From Stichopus chloronotus (taxonomy: Eukaryota > Echinodermata > Holothuroidea > Aspidochirotida > Stichopodidae): a DNA stretch of 64,000 nucleotides. Position 1 is the first letter of the stretch, and every line of letters starts with the position of its first letter. Shown one piece after another: positions 25,826 to 38,530 of this stretch. Position numbers and translations under genes: made by a program. The notes under the pieces were generated by a model that saw only the letters and a program-made list of their open reading frames with translations, was not told where the DNA came from and made no database searches. The stretch lies in the NCBI GenBank assembly GCA_021234535.1, contig CM037843.1, forward strand, positions 946,021-1,010,020, given 5' to 3'.

Positions 25826-27633
25826 CAGGTTTCATCATTTTCAAAGACAAGCTCTCCCTCCACATCCACATAATCAATGACTCCCTTGGCTGTACCTTCC
25901 ACAGTACGGTAAGGTAGGATGACAGTCCCACGAGCACCTGCAGACCTTACCACCTTGAACTGGGCCACGCCAACAGACTCTGGGACCTTTGTGACCACTT
26001 CCTCAAAGTGGAAAATACCTGAATGATCATCATCAAGGATGGTTATGGTAGCCAATGATGGTTCCACAATCTGTGCCTGGGGGCCAAGGGACGAACTATG
26101 AAACATGCCATCTGGTCCACCAGCACGAATGTTGGCCAAGCGGACAAAGAAGTGTTCGTCCTCTTCAAATATGTCATCATCAATTATGGTAAGGGAAATA
26201 TCTTTTTGAGTTTCACCTGGTCTAAAGATCAGAGTACCATGTGCCGCATGATAATCAGATCCAGCGTTGGCTGTCCCATCTTCTGTGTTATAATCAACAT
26301 ATATTGTGCTATTCATGTCCCCACCTTCCCTGGTTACAGATATGTTGAACAGTCCAACATTCTCCATCACTGTGTACTGGGAAGGATCAAAGTAAACATG
26401 GGCACAGGTGTCTTCCTCCGGTGCCTCTATCTTAACCTCTGCAACACTCGCTCGTTTCTTCTCCAGTGTCTTCTTCAAGATGTTCCCTGCACCACACATC
26501 TTACGTGTAGCTTGGATTCGGTAGAATGCGCGACTCTTTGACTGGTTATTCAAGGCTTCATAGTTGGCCATTTGTTCCAGAGTCTGAAGATCGGCCTCTG
26601 GATGCTTTTGACGTAACTCTCTCAAAAGGCGTATGGCTTCCTTTCTGGTTTCTTCCAGGTCCTTGACGTCATCAAGCTCATCCACGGTGAGGTATTTCTT
26701 ACCCTGAAATTGGATTCCATCAGTGCCATGATTATAGTGGTTGTTAGACTCATAGGCCAAACCTAACTCCATGCTGCCCGGGGTCTGGGAACTCCGACGA
26801 ACTACTTTCTCGGCTGTGTACTTCTTTCGGAGAAATTTGTAAAGAAATATGCGTTTGTCTGCTATGTATGCCCATAACACGGTGACTGGGAACAAAAGCA
26901 AGGTGATAAGAGCCTCCCACCAATCAATGACTCCTGGAGTGATAGTCAATATCAAAAATAACCACAAGTATGCAAACAGGCTGAAAGAAGCAGTCACAGC
27001 AAACACACGGAGATGTTTTAATCTACGTACCTCACCATCTGGAATGACATACACACAAATGGCTATAATCACAAAGAGATTAAATGCAGCGCTACCTACA
27101 ATTGTACCAGGACCGAGGTCACCGGCAACAAAGTTGTCTCCTACGATTTCAATGACTGTAAGGAAAATCTCTGGTGCAGAGGAACCTAATGCCATCAGAG
27201 TCAAGTTGGAAACAGTTTCATTCCAAATCCTAACACTCACAGTTATGATGTCCCCATTAGGCTTCCTGACGGTGACATCTTTTTCCTTGGAAGTTATGAC
27301 CTCAATGGCCGACATAAAACGATCGGCGATTATCGATACCCCCAGAAACATGAAAACCAGCCCAGAAAAGAACACAACTGCTCGGGCAATTTTGTCTCCG
27401 AGTTCGGGATCAGTAGGCTCCCACACAAAGCGAAGAGCCACACCTGCCTTTCCACATTTAGAGGATAACTGGCCAGATGTGTTTTGAGTTTTTCTATGTT
27501 CCTCACAGCTTTTGTACTGCCCTTCAACTGGTAAAAAGCAACACAATAATATAAACATCCATACAACCATACAAACAGAAAGCTGCATTCTTCTCCCCAG
27601 GAAACACCTCTCAGTTTTGATGTTGAATCCCAT
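25826..27633 (-). CDS. SLC8A: Sodium/calcium exchanger (SLC8A/NCX), large N-terminal exon, partial
   Basis: This encodes the first 602 residues of a plasma-membrane Na+/Ca2+ exchanger, which exports one Ca2+ for about three Na+. Residues 16-38 form a hydrophobic signal segment. Membrane segments lie near 84-106, 142-164, 170-196, 208-232 and 238-258. The ion-binding alpha-1 repeat is at 142-189 (NLTLMALGSSAPE, then GPGTIVGSAAFNLF). A basic XIP-like stretch follows at 259-280 (KRIFLYKFLRKKY). The regulatory loop holds Calx-beta domain CBD1 (about 405-537), with acidic Ca2+-site clusters IIDDDIFEEDE (483-493) and DDDHSG (534-539), and the start of CBD2 (540-602). It ends at a clean donor (CTG|GTAAGT), leaving a split codon. 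Vertebrate NCX genes also place this whole half in one large exon ending within CBD2, just before the mutually exclusive exons. ATG 27,633 is chosen because a signal segment follows; Met16 is an alternative start. The C-terminal half is not in the window. Confidence 0.97.
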
Positions 27634-27977
27634 TTTGTCTCTCTCCTAGAGTATCTTGCCTTGAGTTGACGGTGAGTGGTGCTTCAGAGTCTTTCTACAG
27701 ACAGGTGACTTTATGGTGCAGAGACAGGGAATTATGACTATCAGCAACTCCACATGACCCCCTCTGTATATCTGCATGTGTCTGTTATGCTGATGATGAC
27801 GATTGTGGCCCTCAGGTATTCAACGGTAATACAAGACCAATCTAATGGTTCCTTTTAAGTATGGATGAATAGGAAGGGCTCAGGAGATGTAAGACATATT
27901 CTCTGTCCTCTTCCTCTAATCTCCTCCAAGGTGGCAATTACGTGGACTGCGGACTATGCGGTGGGGATCATAATCTT
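27634..27977 (-). promoter_or_regulatory. NCX 5' UTR in the large exon, with upstream ATGs
   Basis: A strong acceptor (pyrimidine-rich tract ending TTTTTCTCAG) precedes 27,977, so the coding exon starts with 344 nt of leader. Four upstream ATGs lie in it, at 27,971, 27,897, 27,777 and 27,755. The first, second and fourth open very short frames (5, 5 and 4 codons) that stop at once; the third opens a longer one. An upstream noncoding exon is therefore required, and translation may be damped by uORFs. Confidence 0.7.
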
Positions 27978-29820
27978 CTGAGAAAAACAAGAACGAAGAA
28001 AAATCTCTAAGAATTAAATTAGAACTGAGCATAATCGTTGAGCATTAGACAAGGAAGGGGAATGATCTACTGGCATGTAGTACCTGCATGTTACCTGCAA
28101 GTTATATCAGAGTAGACTAACAACTAATCAGTGCCTTGATACTAGTTCACAATCAGAATAATAATTGCAAGAAATCAACTGTTAGTTACTTTTGCTTAAT
28201 GTGATATATAAAACAATCATTCTATTAATAAAAGTTGCCAGCAGTGGCTGTGCATTCAAAACAATCACAATCCTCTACTACTGTATTTATGGTGCTTTGT
28301 TCATTTGCATAACCTCTTTGGCCCAGGCAAATATTTAATTTGCTCTCTTAATGTACGAATGAAAATGTGATATTGAATACCAGAATACAACTTAAATACA
28401 TGCAAGATTTCAATGGCGAAAAGAAATTCCAGGCCAGCACATGCCCGCTACATCCTGCATTTTGTTTCTTGCTTCAGGCAAAGAGGACCAAAAATATTGA
28501 CACTGTCACCTGAAATTTACTACAAGCAGAGCCTAAAACATCAAGACATGTTGGTCAAAGTGAAGCTACATGCACATATCTAGTGAGCTGCAATGCCATG
28601 CCTGAAGAAAGAATGGTCTTTATCTGCTTTTCTGTTCACTACTGTATACATAATTTTTTCACTTGAACAAGTTTTACCAGTTGATGAAATCACCCTAGTA
28701 CTATCTTCCATGAGGTTTCCAAACAATTCTGTGACTAAATGTGTCAGTTGATACAACATAATGGTCTCATAATGTACATGTAAACAAAATTTTCATCATC
28801 AATCTCCAATTAAGAGTACTAGCATAACTCCTTCAGTCACTTAAGTGTATCTTGACTTATTATTGTATTTTGTGCATTACCATGAAAAATGGAGTGCTAG
28901 CAAAGATTTTTAATTTGTAGAACTTCTTTTGCTTATTTCTATATGTTACATCACTTCCAGAATAAATTCTTTCAAACTTCTGATAAAAACCATATTTTCT
29001 TCAGTATTACAGAAAATTGTGACCTCCTTGAAATCAGGACAACTGACCTACTGTACACCAACAATGACTATGACTACAGACATCAATAGGGAATAGTTCA
29101 TGTCATGAAACGACAACTGCCTTATTAGAGCATTTGATCATTTTCTGGCTTCAACTAGACAAATCTTACTTACTACAAATGGATGAGAAATGTTATCAAA
29201 CTGACAAAGTTTTAAACTGTATCTTGAAATATTTTCAATTCTTCAGAGTTTACATTTACAAAATAATGTGTGGATAATATCACACACAGTTCTCATTCAA
29301 TACCAACATCTACTGTACTTAATAATTTGAACTGCAAGCTACAGTAAGTGTTAAATTGCAAATGTAAGTTACCAGCAACTCGTCAGTAAATCTGACTAAT
29401 ATTTGGATGATTACTGACATTGTGTCCATACATGACTATTTTTTGCAAACTCATTTTGTTATCACTGACATTTTTCATACATTGTACAGGATTTAAAACA
29501 AGTGCAGCACATTATGCATAACATACACTAAGTTAAATCTCTTCTTGGTCTCACAATATACTGTACCATTAAATTCCCTCATGGTAAGTTGTGATACAGC
29601 TGCAGCTTAAGTTAGTACATGCAAACTACTCAACATTACAATATAACACAATTAATCCATCTCTGTTGAAAGCCTTCTTCTTCACAATTCAATCATCCTC
29701 TTGTCTCCATTGCATCTTGAGAAAAAGGTTTTCACTTCATCCAGTCAGTTTTTTGCTCTATCCATTTTGATTAAGTCACTCCATCGTGTTGTACACCATA
29801 AAATAATAACACAGAGCCCA

Positions 29821-30126
29821 CTAAACGGAAGCAACCACTTTGTCGTGGTCGTTGTGATACCGGCGTATATGTAGCGAGCCAGATGAATGATAGTTGACAA
29901 GATGCTGGTCGTTAAGGATGTTGCTAACGTACGGTCTGCACTCAGTGGCAGGAATGACTAGTTTGTGAGGATCTGCCAGCTGGCACATTGCAAATATTTT
30001 ACATGGCCACAATAAATAAATGGCTCGATATTGCTGGAATCTGTCACAAAAAGAGGGACACAACGGGGGAATTAAATAGCAATGGAAGTGATGTAAATAT
30101 CTTCTGCCAAAAGTTCCTCCCATCAT
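29821..30126 (-). other. CpG-rich local cluster with a 101-codon open frame, unrecognised
   Basis: About ten CpGs crowd into 29,830-30,080, in an intron that otherwise has few. The minus-strand frame (101 codons) has a plausible acceptor (cctctttttgtgacag) before position 30,038, but I find no good donor downstream and no known motif. It could be a young insertion, an unmethylated regulatory element, or an isolated exon. I cannot choose between them. Confidence 0.25.
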
Positions 30127-33100
30127 CTCAAAGTAACCTTGAAAAGGAATTATTTTTTGCAGATCTTCAGTGATAAAGATGTATAAATCTCCCTAGAGCC
30201 CCATCTGACACTGTATGTTTGGGTAAATGTATCCATTCAAAAAGAAAAACAAAATGACATAGCTTGAGTGTGATTATTTCATGTTGACTTTGGGACTTCC
30301 CACAAGAACCCAACAGCTTAAAGGAGAAGGAAATTCAGGACTTTTGACAATGCTGACTTGACAGACTAACATAAATGGTGAACAGTGAACACATCACCAA
30401 ACTTCATTTAATGTGCTGTTTACTTTCCAAGATTGCAATTTGAATTTTTATAAAATTTTCTCAGGAAGCTGCCATTCTGAGATTGTGATTCATGACATAA
30501 ACTGGCCACATGTGATTGAAAAGCTATTTTTTTTCTTTATATGTATTTGTCAATATATTTTAACTTTCCTTGCTCAGATAGCAGCTGAGGATGTTTTTTT
30601 ATTGCCAGTCACTTACAGAGTCTATGAATTGTGTTACATGAATGTTATTACATGTTCTGTATATAAGAAATGTTGTTACATGAATTTATTACATGAGTGT
30701 TATATAGTCTACTTTGATTATAATAATACTTGTACACTATATGCAATGAATATGTATGCAGTATATTGCAATGCTATTTTGCAGTAGCATATACATGCAT
30801 AGTGTGTGTCCATTACACAGGTACTGTACTTCAGTTTACAAGTCAAAAATTTACAAATCTATATAGAATCACAAGAGGAATCAACATTCCAGGTTTCTTA
30901 TTTTCACAACATATGCTAATTAAAGCTGACACAACAATTGCACTTAAAATTAATGAACATTCTGGGATGCAATTTGGGCACATACAGTATTTTATCATTA
31001 AGGTTTTAGAAAACAATCAAATGCCAAATTTTATTCAGTGTATTTTCTTTACTACTCTTCTGAAACTTGTTAGACATTGACACAATATATGTTTTCACTA
31101 CACAGGAAGGGGACAGATAGATCCCGTATAGATACTAATGCACTGTATACATGTAGGTCCTTGCAATTGACTCCTGATACAACCACCATGTCTGCAACTC
31201 ACACGAGTCTTTAGTTTAAATCTCAAGGACAAAATTTTTTCAGAACGACAAATGATGCAAAGTCTGCAAATACAAATAAGATGGCACTGACTGCGTATAC
31301 ATGCATGCAATAGCTTCATTATCATCTATGGATTAGTTAATGTGACATCTCTCAATGTGCGCAGACAATGTAGAAATCCTTGACGACTACTACTGTGAAC
31401 GGGGGATTGTTGTGAGGCTACGGATTGCAGAGCTGAAATATAATACTTGCATACTATACAGTTTGTAGGCTATATCATGTGTTGACTGCGTAGGAAAGTC
31501 TAAATAAATTGTAATACTGCGCTAGGAACTTATCCCACCATGGCAACTTATGAGCTGTGGGAAGCATCTGTGGCCAAAGAGTAGCGACTATGAAACTACT
31601 CACAACTCCTACATTGATATTGGTTTCAAGGATGTTGTAACTGCCATATAACACTATCTTCTAAACATTGCAGGACCCCAAACAGTACGGTGTTGGTGGG
31701 TCTATAATAATCTAAGTTGTCAAACATAGGCTAGGCTTAATTGGAAAACTGTTGAGAAAACAGAAAAACAATCTTCATGAACAGGTTTCTATAGTTTTGA
31801 AAATTCCATGAATTGTGATTCCGCAGAAAAAGAAGTCAGGTTGCAGTCAATAGTCACCACTCTGAGTAAGGTTGGGTAAGTCACCCAAGCCTGCTGTGGG
31901 TAGTATAGCAATGGCAACTTAGGTACTGTGGGTAGTATATATGGGTATAGTCAAGAGAAAGATACGATCAGTATTCCTATCTCTATATGCTACAAAACAT
32001 CACGCTTCCTCTGAAGACAATTTGAAATGCAACTGACTTGATAACCATTCTTGACCAAACAATTCTCCTCAATAGACAGACAGCCACAACATCTTTAGAT
32101 TCAAGATATATTGCAATAATCATTAAATGAAATATCAATTATAGCTGCTAATCAAGGGTGACTTTCTTTTTGGGGTGAGGGAGGGAGACAAAACCTTTTG
32201 GCTCTTAAGTTAGCTTAGTCTAAAATTTGTATGTTGAGGGAACACTTGCACAATGTGCAATATTAAATGGAAGAAGATCGCTGAGCACAATAAGCAACAT
32301 CTTTCTTGAAAAACCCTTCCTCTAATTAAGCTCAAGGTTTTAGTACTGCAGTACTACTGTATATGACTCTGTCCAATAGACATTTAAAAAGATAGTTGCA
32401 CTGCAGTGCATCAATTGAAACCACCTGTAAAGTTCTACACAACATCACAGGGAATAGATTGAAAGTGAAAGTGTGAATTATGGTTTAAATGTTACTGTAA
32501 GTACTGTATGTTCAGTTGTAGCCTCCCCGGCAGAACTGTTCGAAGAGCAATCATATCATTTCATTTTGTATACTTAGGGCATCTTGCCTGACCTGGTAAC
32601 CTCTAAGATTATTATTGTTCATGTATATCAATCCAATTTGAGCTTGCGGGGTTTCACTAGACAGCAAACCATGTAAATATAGATCAAAATTTCCTAATGA
32701 GACAATAATCCAAACTGAGGAGAATGTGCATTATGCTTGCACAATATGTACATGGATAGACATTGGAGTGGTATTACCTTGTGATGCAGTTCCACAAATT
32801 TGAAGTTAAAATAACAAATACATCCCAGAAACTCACCATCTGAAGCCAAAAAACTACTTCAACATCACCTCAAAAAGTTGAATTAGACTTACAATCACAT
32901 ATCATGTAGGTTTGCGATGCAATGTTACCGTGGTAAACTGAGGGAGCTATCTTGAACTTTGTGTTATTTAGATTACGTCTCAAATGATAGATTTGTCTTA
33001 GTGGATACTGTGCAATACACATTACATAGGCCTAAGCATACATATTTAGAACACTAAAATTCAACAACCAAAATAAAGCTTTCCAGATGTAGAAAAATAG

Positions 33101-34589
33101 TCTGCAAGCCAGAAGTTAATGCTTAAAGAACTTCCGGGTCAAGTTTGTGTGCTCAATAATTGTAATTTATTCCTCATTATACAAGGTCAAATCTCCTATT
33201 GATATAGTGTCACATATGACATGTTAAAACAGGCTAGGCAGAACTTGCTCATCTGCCAAGCATGGTTTGCAGTGCCTCCAACAGACACTCATAGAAAGTC
33301 CTTCCTGAATATATGGGCCCAACTACAGTACATGTCAGTCTTGTTAATTATTAATGTTCATGAACATGAATGAATTATGAAGCGAAATGCTTTCAAGTTT
33401 CACAGACTTTGGGATTACTGGAGCCACGGCCTCTAAGAAATTGATTACTGAACAAATAACATAAAATGATGGAAAAAATGTTAGGCAAGGCGCTGTTTAA
33501 TATAAAGGATAATAAGTTACAATTTAGTACCTTTTTCAGAAATGGAATTTCTGGAGCATAACTTGTTGTATACATCTTTACATAGTAATTTTACATGTTT
33601 GCTTAATATAGTGAATGCCCTGAATTTATTTTATTCCTATTGCTCAAGTTTTTTGGCCATTAAATGCTTATTGATTAGCAACATAGTCATAGCCATGCAG
33701 TGATGTTCATGCATACATGGCAGGGTAACCTTCACGTACATGTCAAAGTTCTAATAAAGTGAAATGACATTTGGAAATTACTTCAAGTACTACATACAAT
33801 CTGGCACAATAAGCCTTTCAAACTAGCAGACTGAGATTGACATGGCAAACACAGGTGTGTCCTTTGGTGCCACAGTACTACTTTTAATGCCTCAAATTTG
33901 CTAGGTAATGAATTTTGGAAAGCAAGATTATTCACAACAAGCTCTATATTTCCAAGTTCGTTGAAAAGGTGATTTCAACAAAGAAAAGCCGTCACAATTG
34001 AAAGATAGTACTAACTTAAATTCTAGGTTGATTTCGCAGCATAATGACCCACCATAAAAGTAATTGCAATCAACCATATTGTAACCACTTGTGTTAGGCA
34101 TATATGCTTAGGCAATGCAATTTATCCTGTGGGACACTCACAAAGCTTTAAATATTGCCAGAGGCAAAAGTCATAAGCAGCTAAAAAATTTCCATACATG
34201 TAGCCAAAAGAAAAAAATTGCCAGTCCTACTTACAGAACTTTCACAATATTTGAAAGCTATGTTCGACATAATCCCAGCAAACCCAAAAGTAAATGGAAT
34301 AGTCCAATCACTGCTCTCACAGCAATTTTGAATCGTTGAAAAAGACAATGGTTCCTGTTTGTCACCTGCATTCAATTCTCCAAAAAGAGGACCATTTTTA
34401 GGCAAAGGTTTCCATATCAGAGTCAGGTTTCATAGGATAGGTGGGACAATGAAACTTTCCAAGACATGCCTCTGACGTGTGTAAGTACGATGAAAATATT
34501 GCTTAAATTACCATAACAAGAAAAGTTTAAAAAATTAAAAGGGAAGTTCTTTTTAACCCCCAAAATCTCATTGAAAACAACCATTCAAG

Positions 34590-35035
34590 TCTTATGTTTT
34601 CATGGCATCTTTGAAATGAAAACAAAATAATCTTTCAAATAATGAGACACCAAAGTGTCTCTTAATTGGAAAACACTCCTAGACATCACCACAGATGGAC
34701 AGACTGCTCCATTCATCTGCAGCTCAAAGAACTTTGTAACATCCAAACTGCAGCTCAATTTTGGAGCTAAAATCTGTGACCACAAGAACTCATTGAAATC
34801 GACCACTGAAAAAAATCATTGAAAACTAAATTAACAGTACCATGAACAATTTTAAACACCTTGAAGACATCGTTGCTCAAGCGCCGTATGATCTGTGATC
34901 ATAACCAACACCTCTCATGGAACTAATCAGCCTAGTAGATCTTTTCTGAAGTTTTTCCAAAATATGTTTGTCTTTTGAAAAATGGGGATTACAAGTGCAT
35001 TCCAGGTGAGGCCCCTAAAGAAGTTATGCAGAGGA
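34590..35035 (-). mobile_element. Degraded non-LTR retrotransposon, 3' end of reverse transcriptase frame
   Basis: On the minus strand, with one frameshift and stops, the sequence reads GPHLEC, then NPHFSKDKHILEKLQKRSTR (about 34,930-34,995), LEQRCLQGV, VFKIVHGTVNLVFNDFF (about 34,820-34,875) and, further on, DVTKFF and VVMSRSVFQLRD. This is the conserved tail after the reverse transcriptase in CR1/L2-like LINEs (family form: LVRPHLEY, WNPHxxKDxxxLExVQRRxTK, LExRRLRGDLIExFKI, NxxDFF). The 144-codon frame at 35,255-35,689 on the same strand may be upstream remains, but I do not recognise it. Confidence 0.75.
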
Positions 35036-36375
35036 AAATGATAGAAAACATAAGAACAAAAGTCAGGTATCTTTGTGATTCCTTGCCATATGGATATATT
35101 AAACATGAATCACACACATCTTGACGAGTACAGGGCTTTTTTTAAGAACTTAGAGATGGTTGTCCATAGGATAGTTTATGAAACCTGCCAGTGGTTATCC
35201 AAAGCTGGAAACTTGTCCTGCATCGCAAACAATTTTCAATGATGTCTTGGTGATCTATCCAAGATTTCTGAAACAGAAGGTGGCACTTATTTTAACCTTC
35301 CCTTTAGTGGAAGCTCCCTTTTCTTTGTCTCTTTGAAACGTTTTTCTTTGGGGGCTCAAAATCTTTCCCAAACTGCCAGGCTGTGAAACAGAAACCTTAT
35401 TCTTGGTGTCCAAATTTGAGAAGTGGGTGTCAGTCAGATAAAAATACTTTTCTTCAGCATTTTTACAAATGCAGGATTCTGCATCCAGGATGCAAGTTTT
35501 CAAGTGACCTAGGGATGTAAATTCCTCCAACTTCTTACAACTGAAGGACACAACTTTTCTTGCGGCTTTATTACCAAAAATAAATTTAGCACATTTAGAG
35601 TATTTTACTCCATTTTCCTGATATTGCTTGACAGTTCCCCTAAGTACAAAGTGATAAAGCCAATATGTTCTTGCATTTGTTCCCTTCAAAATTCAAATTC
35701 AAGATCAGTTGCAGAATCTTCCCAATCATAAAACAATATACTACAGTTACCCAGAAAAATCTACCCAAAAGCACTGAAAGCAGCGGCAGAAGAAAATCTG
35801 TATTTTGCCTATTTTCCCTTGGGGTCAAAACAACTTCCAATGATCCTTTCAGTTAATAGTTGGCAGTTCGGAAAAAATTTTTCTTTCAGCACCAAAGCAA
35901 CACAAAATTTTGCAGATGTTACCTCCTTGTAGCTTTGTGTAAACTGTGCATTTGTACAGTGAGAAGTTGTATATGAAGGCCAAGCCTGTATCGGGGGGAG
36001 GAGGGGGGTTCGGCAGATCTGGAGTTCTGCTCAGACTATGACAGTAGGCCTACCTTAGCAAAATATATGAGATTTAATTTGTCCTAATTTGTCATAATTG
36101 TCTGGTAAAATGTTCCGTTTGTAGTAAAACTGAACCCCCTCCCACGGATAAAGCTGCATACAAGCTAGCTCTTGTTATGAGCTTTTTGGCCATTGGTAAC
36201 CCTTCACTCGCCAACGACTCTCTCATTTATAATTTCTTTAATCGACATACAGTTCCCCCACATAAAGCTTCTCCGTTTATGCATTACCTGTTTCCTTTTC
36301 TATCATTCCCCTGATCTGTCATCCATCGGACTGCTGTTTCCTCGAAATGCGATACATGGTGGTCCCCTCAGCAGG

Positions 36376-36452
36376 GTATACATACAGGCCAGAAGACCAC
36401 AACAGGGTCTACATACCGGTCTGAAGGTTACAACAGACCTGAAGGCTACAAG
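36376..36452. repeat. Short tandem repeat, about 30-bp unit, 2.5 copies
   Basis: Units of the form 'gggtctacataccggtctgaaggttacaaca', with the first and last copies diverged ('gggtatacatacaggccaga' and 'gacctgaaggctacaaga'). The period divisible by three keeps a small frame open; there is no sign of a gene. Confidence 0.55.
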
Positions 36453-37099
36453 ACGTTTGTACACAAAACTCATAACATTAGGCCTCATTGCAAGTTTTGT
36501 GTTTGCTACAATATTCTTTCCCTGGGTATTTTCTAATATGAAATAGTTGTTGTGACCAGTTATGGTAAGCACCTCAACAGTCAGATTATGGTCTTATTCT
36601 GGCAAGTTTGGAGGTCTGAAGGGGGAACACTGCATGCATACTTTGAAAGTTTGACAAACTTGTTGGAGTCAAGTGTGGAGTAAAGATTTGGTTCAGAAGA
36701 ATTGCTGTATTTTAAAACACACTAATGTTAGGGTTAGTGTTACAGTATATCAGAACTCCAGAAGGACTGAATGCATGTGTCACTTGTTTCCTAGTGTAGA
36801 TATACAGACTAGCATGGGCAGTGACACTACCGTTGGCTTATTTTCTGACGGCTTTTTTCTTTTTTTTCACTAAGTAGTCCGGAATGGATGCATGGCAGCT
36901 AGGAAGGTGCTTGATTAAAGGTACAGTACGCCTAGTGATGTCCTTCTTTCGTTTTGCATACACAGTAATTGTACAAATGCATATATAGTATGGCTAGCAC
37001 TACAGTACATTGTACCAGCATTTTCAATATATGGGTGGATGCAAGAATTTTTGCTGGGAAGAAAACTCTTCAATGTGGTTGCATTCCTGGGATGCAAGT

Positions 37100-37240
37100 T
37101 TTCAAAATGTAGTAACAACACTGGTCTTGACCTTTGGTGACCCTACATAACCTTTGACCTCCACCAAACATAATTGGGATCATCTACTCAACATGAGCAT
37201 GTGCACATAGCACTAACTATGAGATTCCCCACTATATAGA
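37100..37240 (+). repeat. TGACCTTTGACC-core repeat fragment
   Basis: A single unit with core taacctttgacct (one mismatch to the perfect motif) near 37,149, flanked by 'tccaccaaacataattggga' and 'actatgagattccccac'. Same family as the larger blocks. Confidence 0.65.
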
Positions 37241-37839
37241 GTTGTATACGGTAAATGTCACAGCTTTCATACTTCAGGACTCACTTAGAGCACAATTTCT
37301 GGTGTTTGCTCAAGTTTATTAACTTTTATTTACTTCACTCAGTGTTGTACCGTTATACGCTGTTTTGCAATAACTACACAGACCTGTCAACTCCCGTTTT
37401 TTGTCCAGATCTCCTGCCCTCACTGTTTCCTATTCTAATCTCCCAATTTTTTATGTCCATTTGTGACATTTCTCAAAATAGGCGAAACAGCAAAAGGCTA
37501 TTTAAGTAATTGCAAGGCCATAAATAAATGTATAGTGCATTGAAAATGCAAACTTTTCATCTGTCATAGTACTAATTACACCAATAGCAGGTTGCTTTGT
37601 AAGTAACTTGTTACTTTATGAGAGGCGTATACATGTAGCTGCAGCATACGTAGTGATAGGCCTATGAGGTCAACTTACAAACTCTAATCAGCAAAAACCA
37701 AACTGATCTCTCACTGGACCTTCATCTTGCTCTGCGTAACTGAGAACTTTTCCTTCTGTATCGTTAACAGCCACGACATCCACTGCAGGGGCAGTCCTAC
37801 CAAGACTGTAAACCCCAAACAACCCCCCAAACACAACAA

Positions 37840-38530
37840 AAGTGTTAACAAGGTTTGCACATTTTGACATCCAGTCACTTCAAATGACTTGCACCTCCTC
37901 CAAAATCAACAGGATAATATATTCAACATGGACATCGGACAACGCTCACAGTTACTATGAGATTACATATTCAAGGTTACCCCCCTTGACATATATTGTA
38001 GTATACGGTTTTCACAGTTTGACCTCTGTTAATGACCTAAAATAACTTTGACCTCCAAAAGCAAAAGGGATCATCTACAGCTTGATATGGGCATTGCACA
38101 ATTGCACATACTAAATATGAGATTCCCCACCCTTCTTTAGATTGCTTATGATTAAGATTTTCAGTTTGACCTCCAGTGACCTCAAATGACTTTTGACCTG
38201 CACCAAAATCAATAGGAATCATCTACTCAATACAGCCAACAAACACAGTCACTATGAGATTATTCGGGGTCCTCCTTGAGATGTTTTGTTAACAAGGTTT
38301 TTGTAGTTGGACCTCTGGTGACTTCAAATGACCTTTAACCTCCACCAAAAACTATATGGACCATGTACTTAATGTGAAGTACCAACACGCCAAGTATAAG
38401 TCTCACCACATTTTTCCTTATCGAGATAGTGTATTTGCAACAGGCATCAAATACACACACACTGGCATGTTCATCACCACCCCATAGATTCCTTGCGTGC
38501 CTTCGGCAAGAAATCAAGAGAGGTTCACTC
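37840..38530 (+). repeat. TGACCTTTGACC-core tandem block (R4) with CA tract and hairpin
   Basis: Four diverged units with cores near 37,882, 38,043, 38,185 and 38,328, each followed by 'tccaccaaaa' type sequence and 'ctatgagattc' variants. Then comes a CA tract (aatacacacacactgg) and a hairpin at 38,487-38,515 (arms GATTCCTTGC and GCAAGAAATC). Confidence 0.75.

Noticed and set aside
26098..26541. A 147-codon plus-strand frame
   Set aside because: Antisense shadow of the Calx-beta region of NCX.
26849..27487. A 212-codon plus-strand frame
   Set aside because: It is the antisense shadow of the NCX exon, whose minus-strand translation is unambiguous.
30413..31080. Overlapping plus-strand frames of 124 and 116 codons
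   Set aside because: Very AT-rich, Cys/Tyr/Ile-heavy translations without motifs; treated as random open sequence in an intron.
35255..35840. 144- and 66-codon minus-strand frames as a host gene
   Set aside because: No recognisable domain, and adjacent to LINE debris on the same strand; probably retroelement remains or chance.
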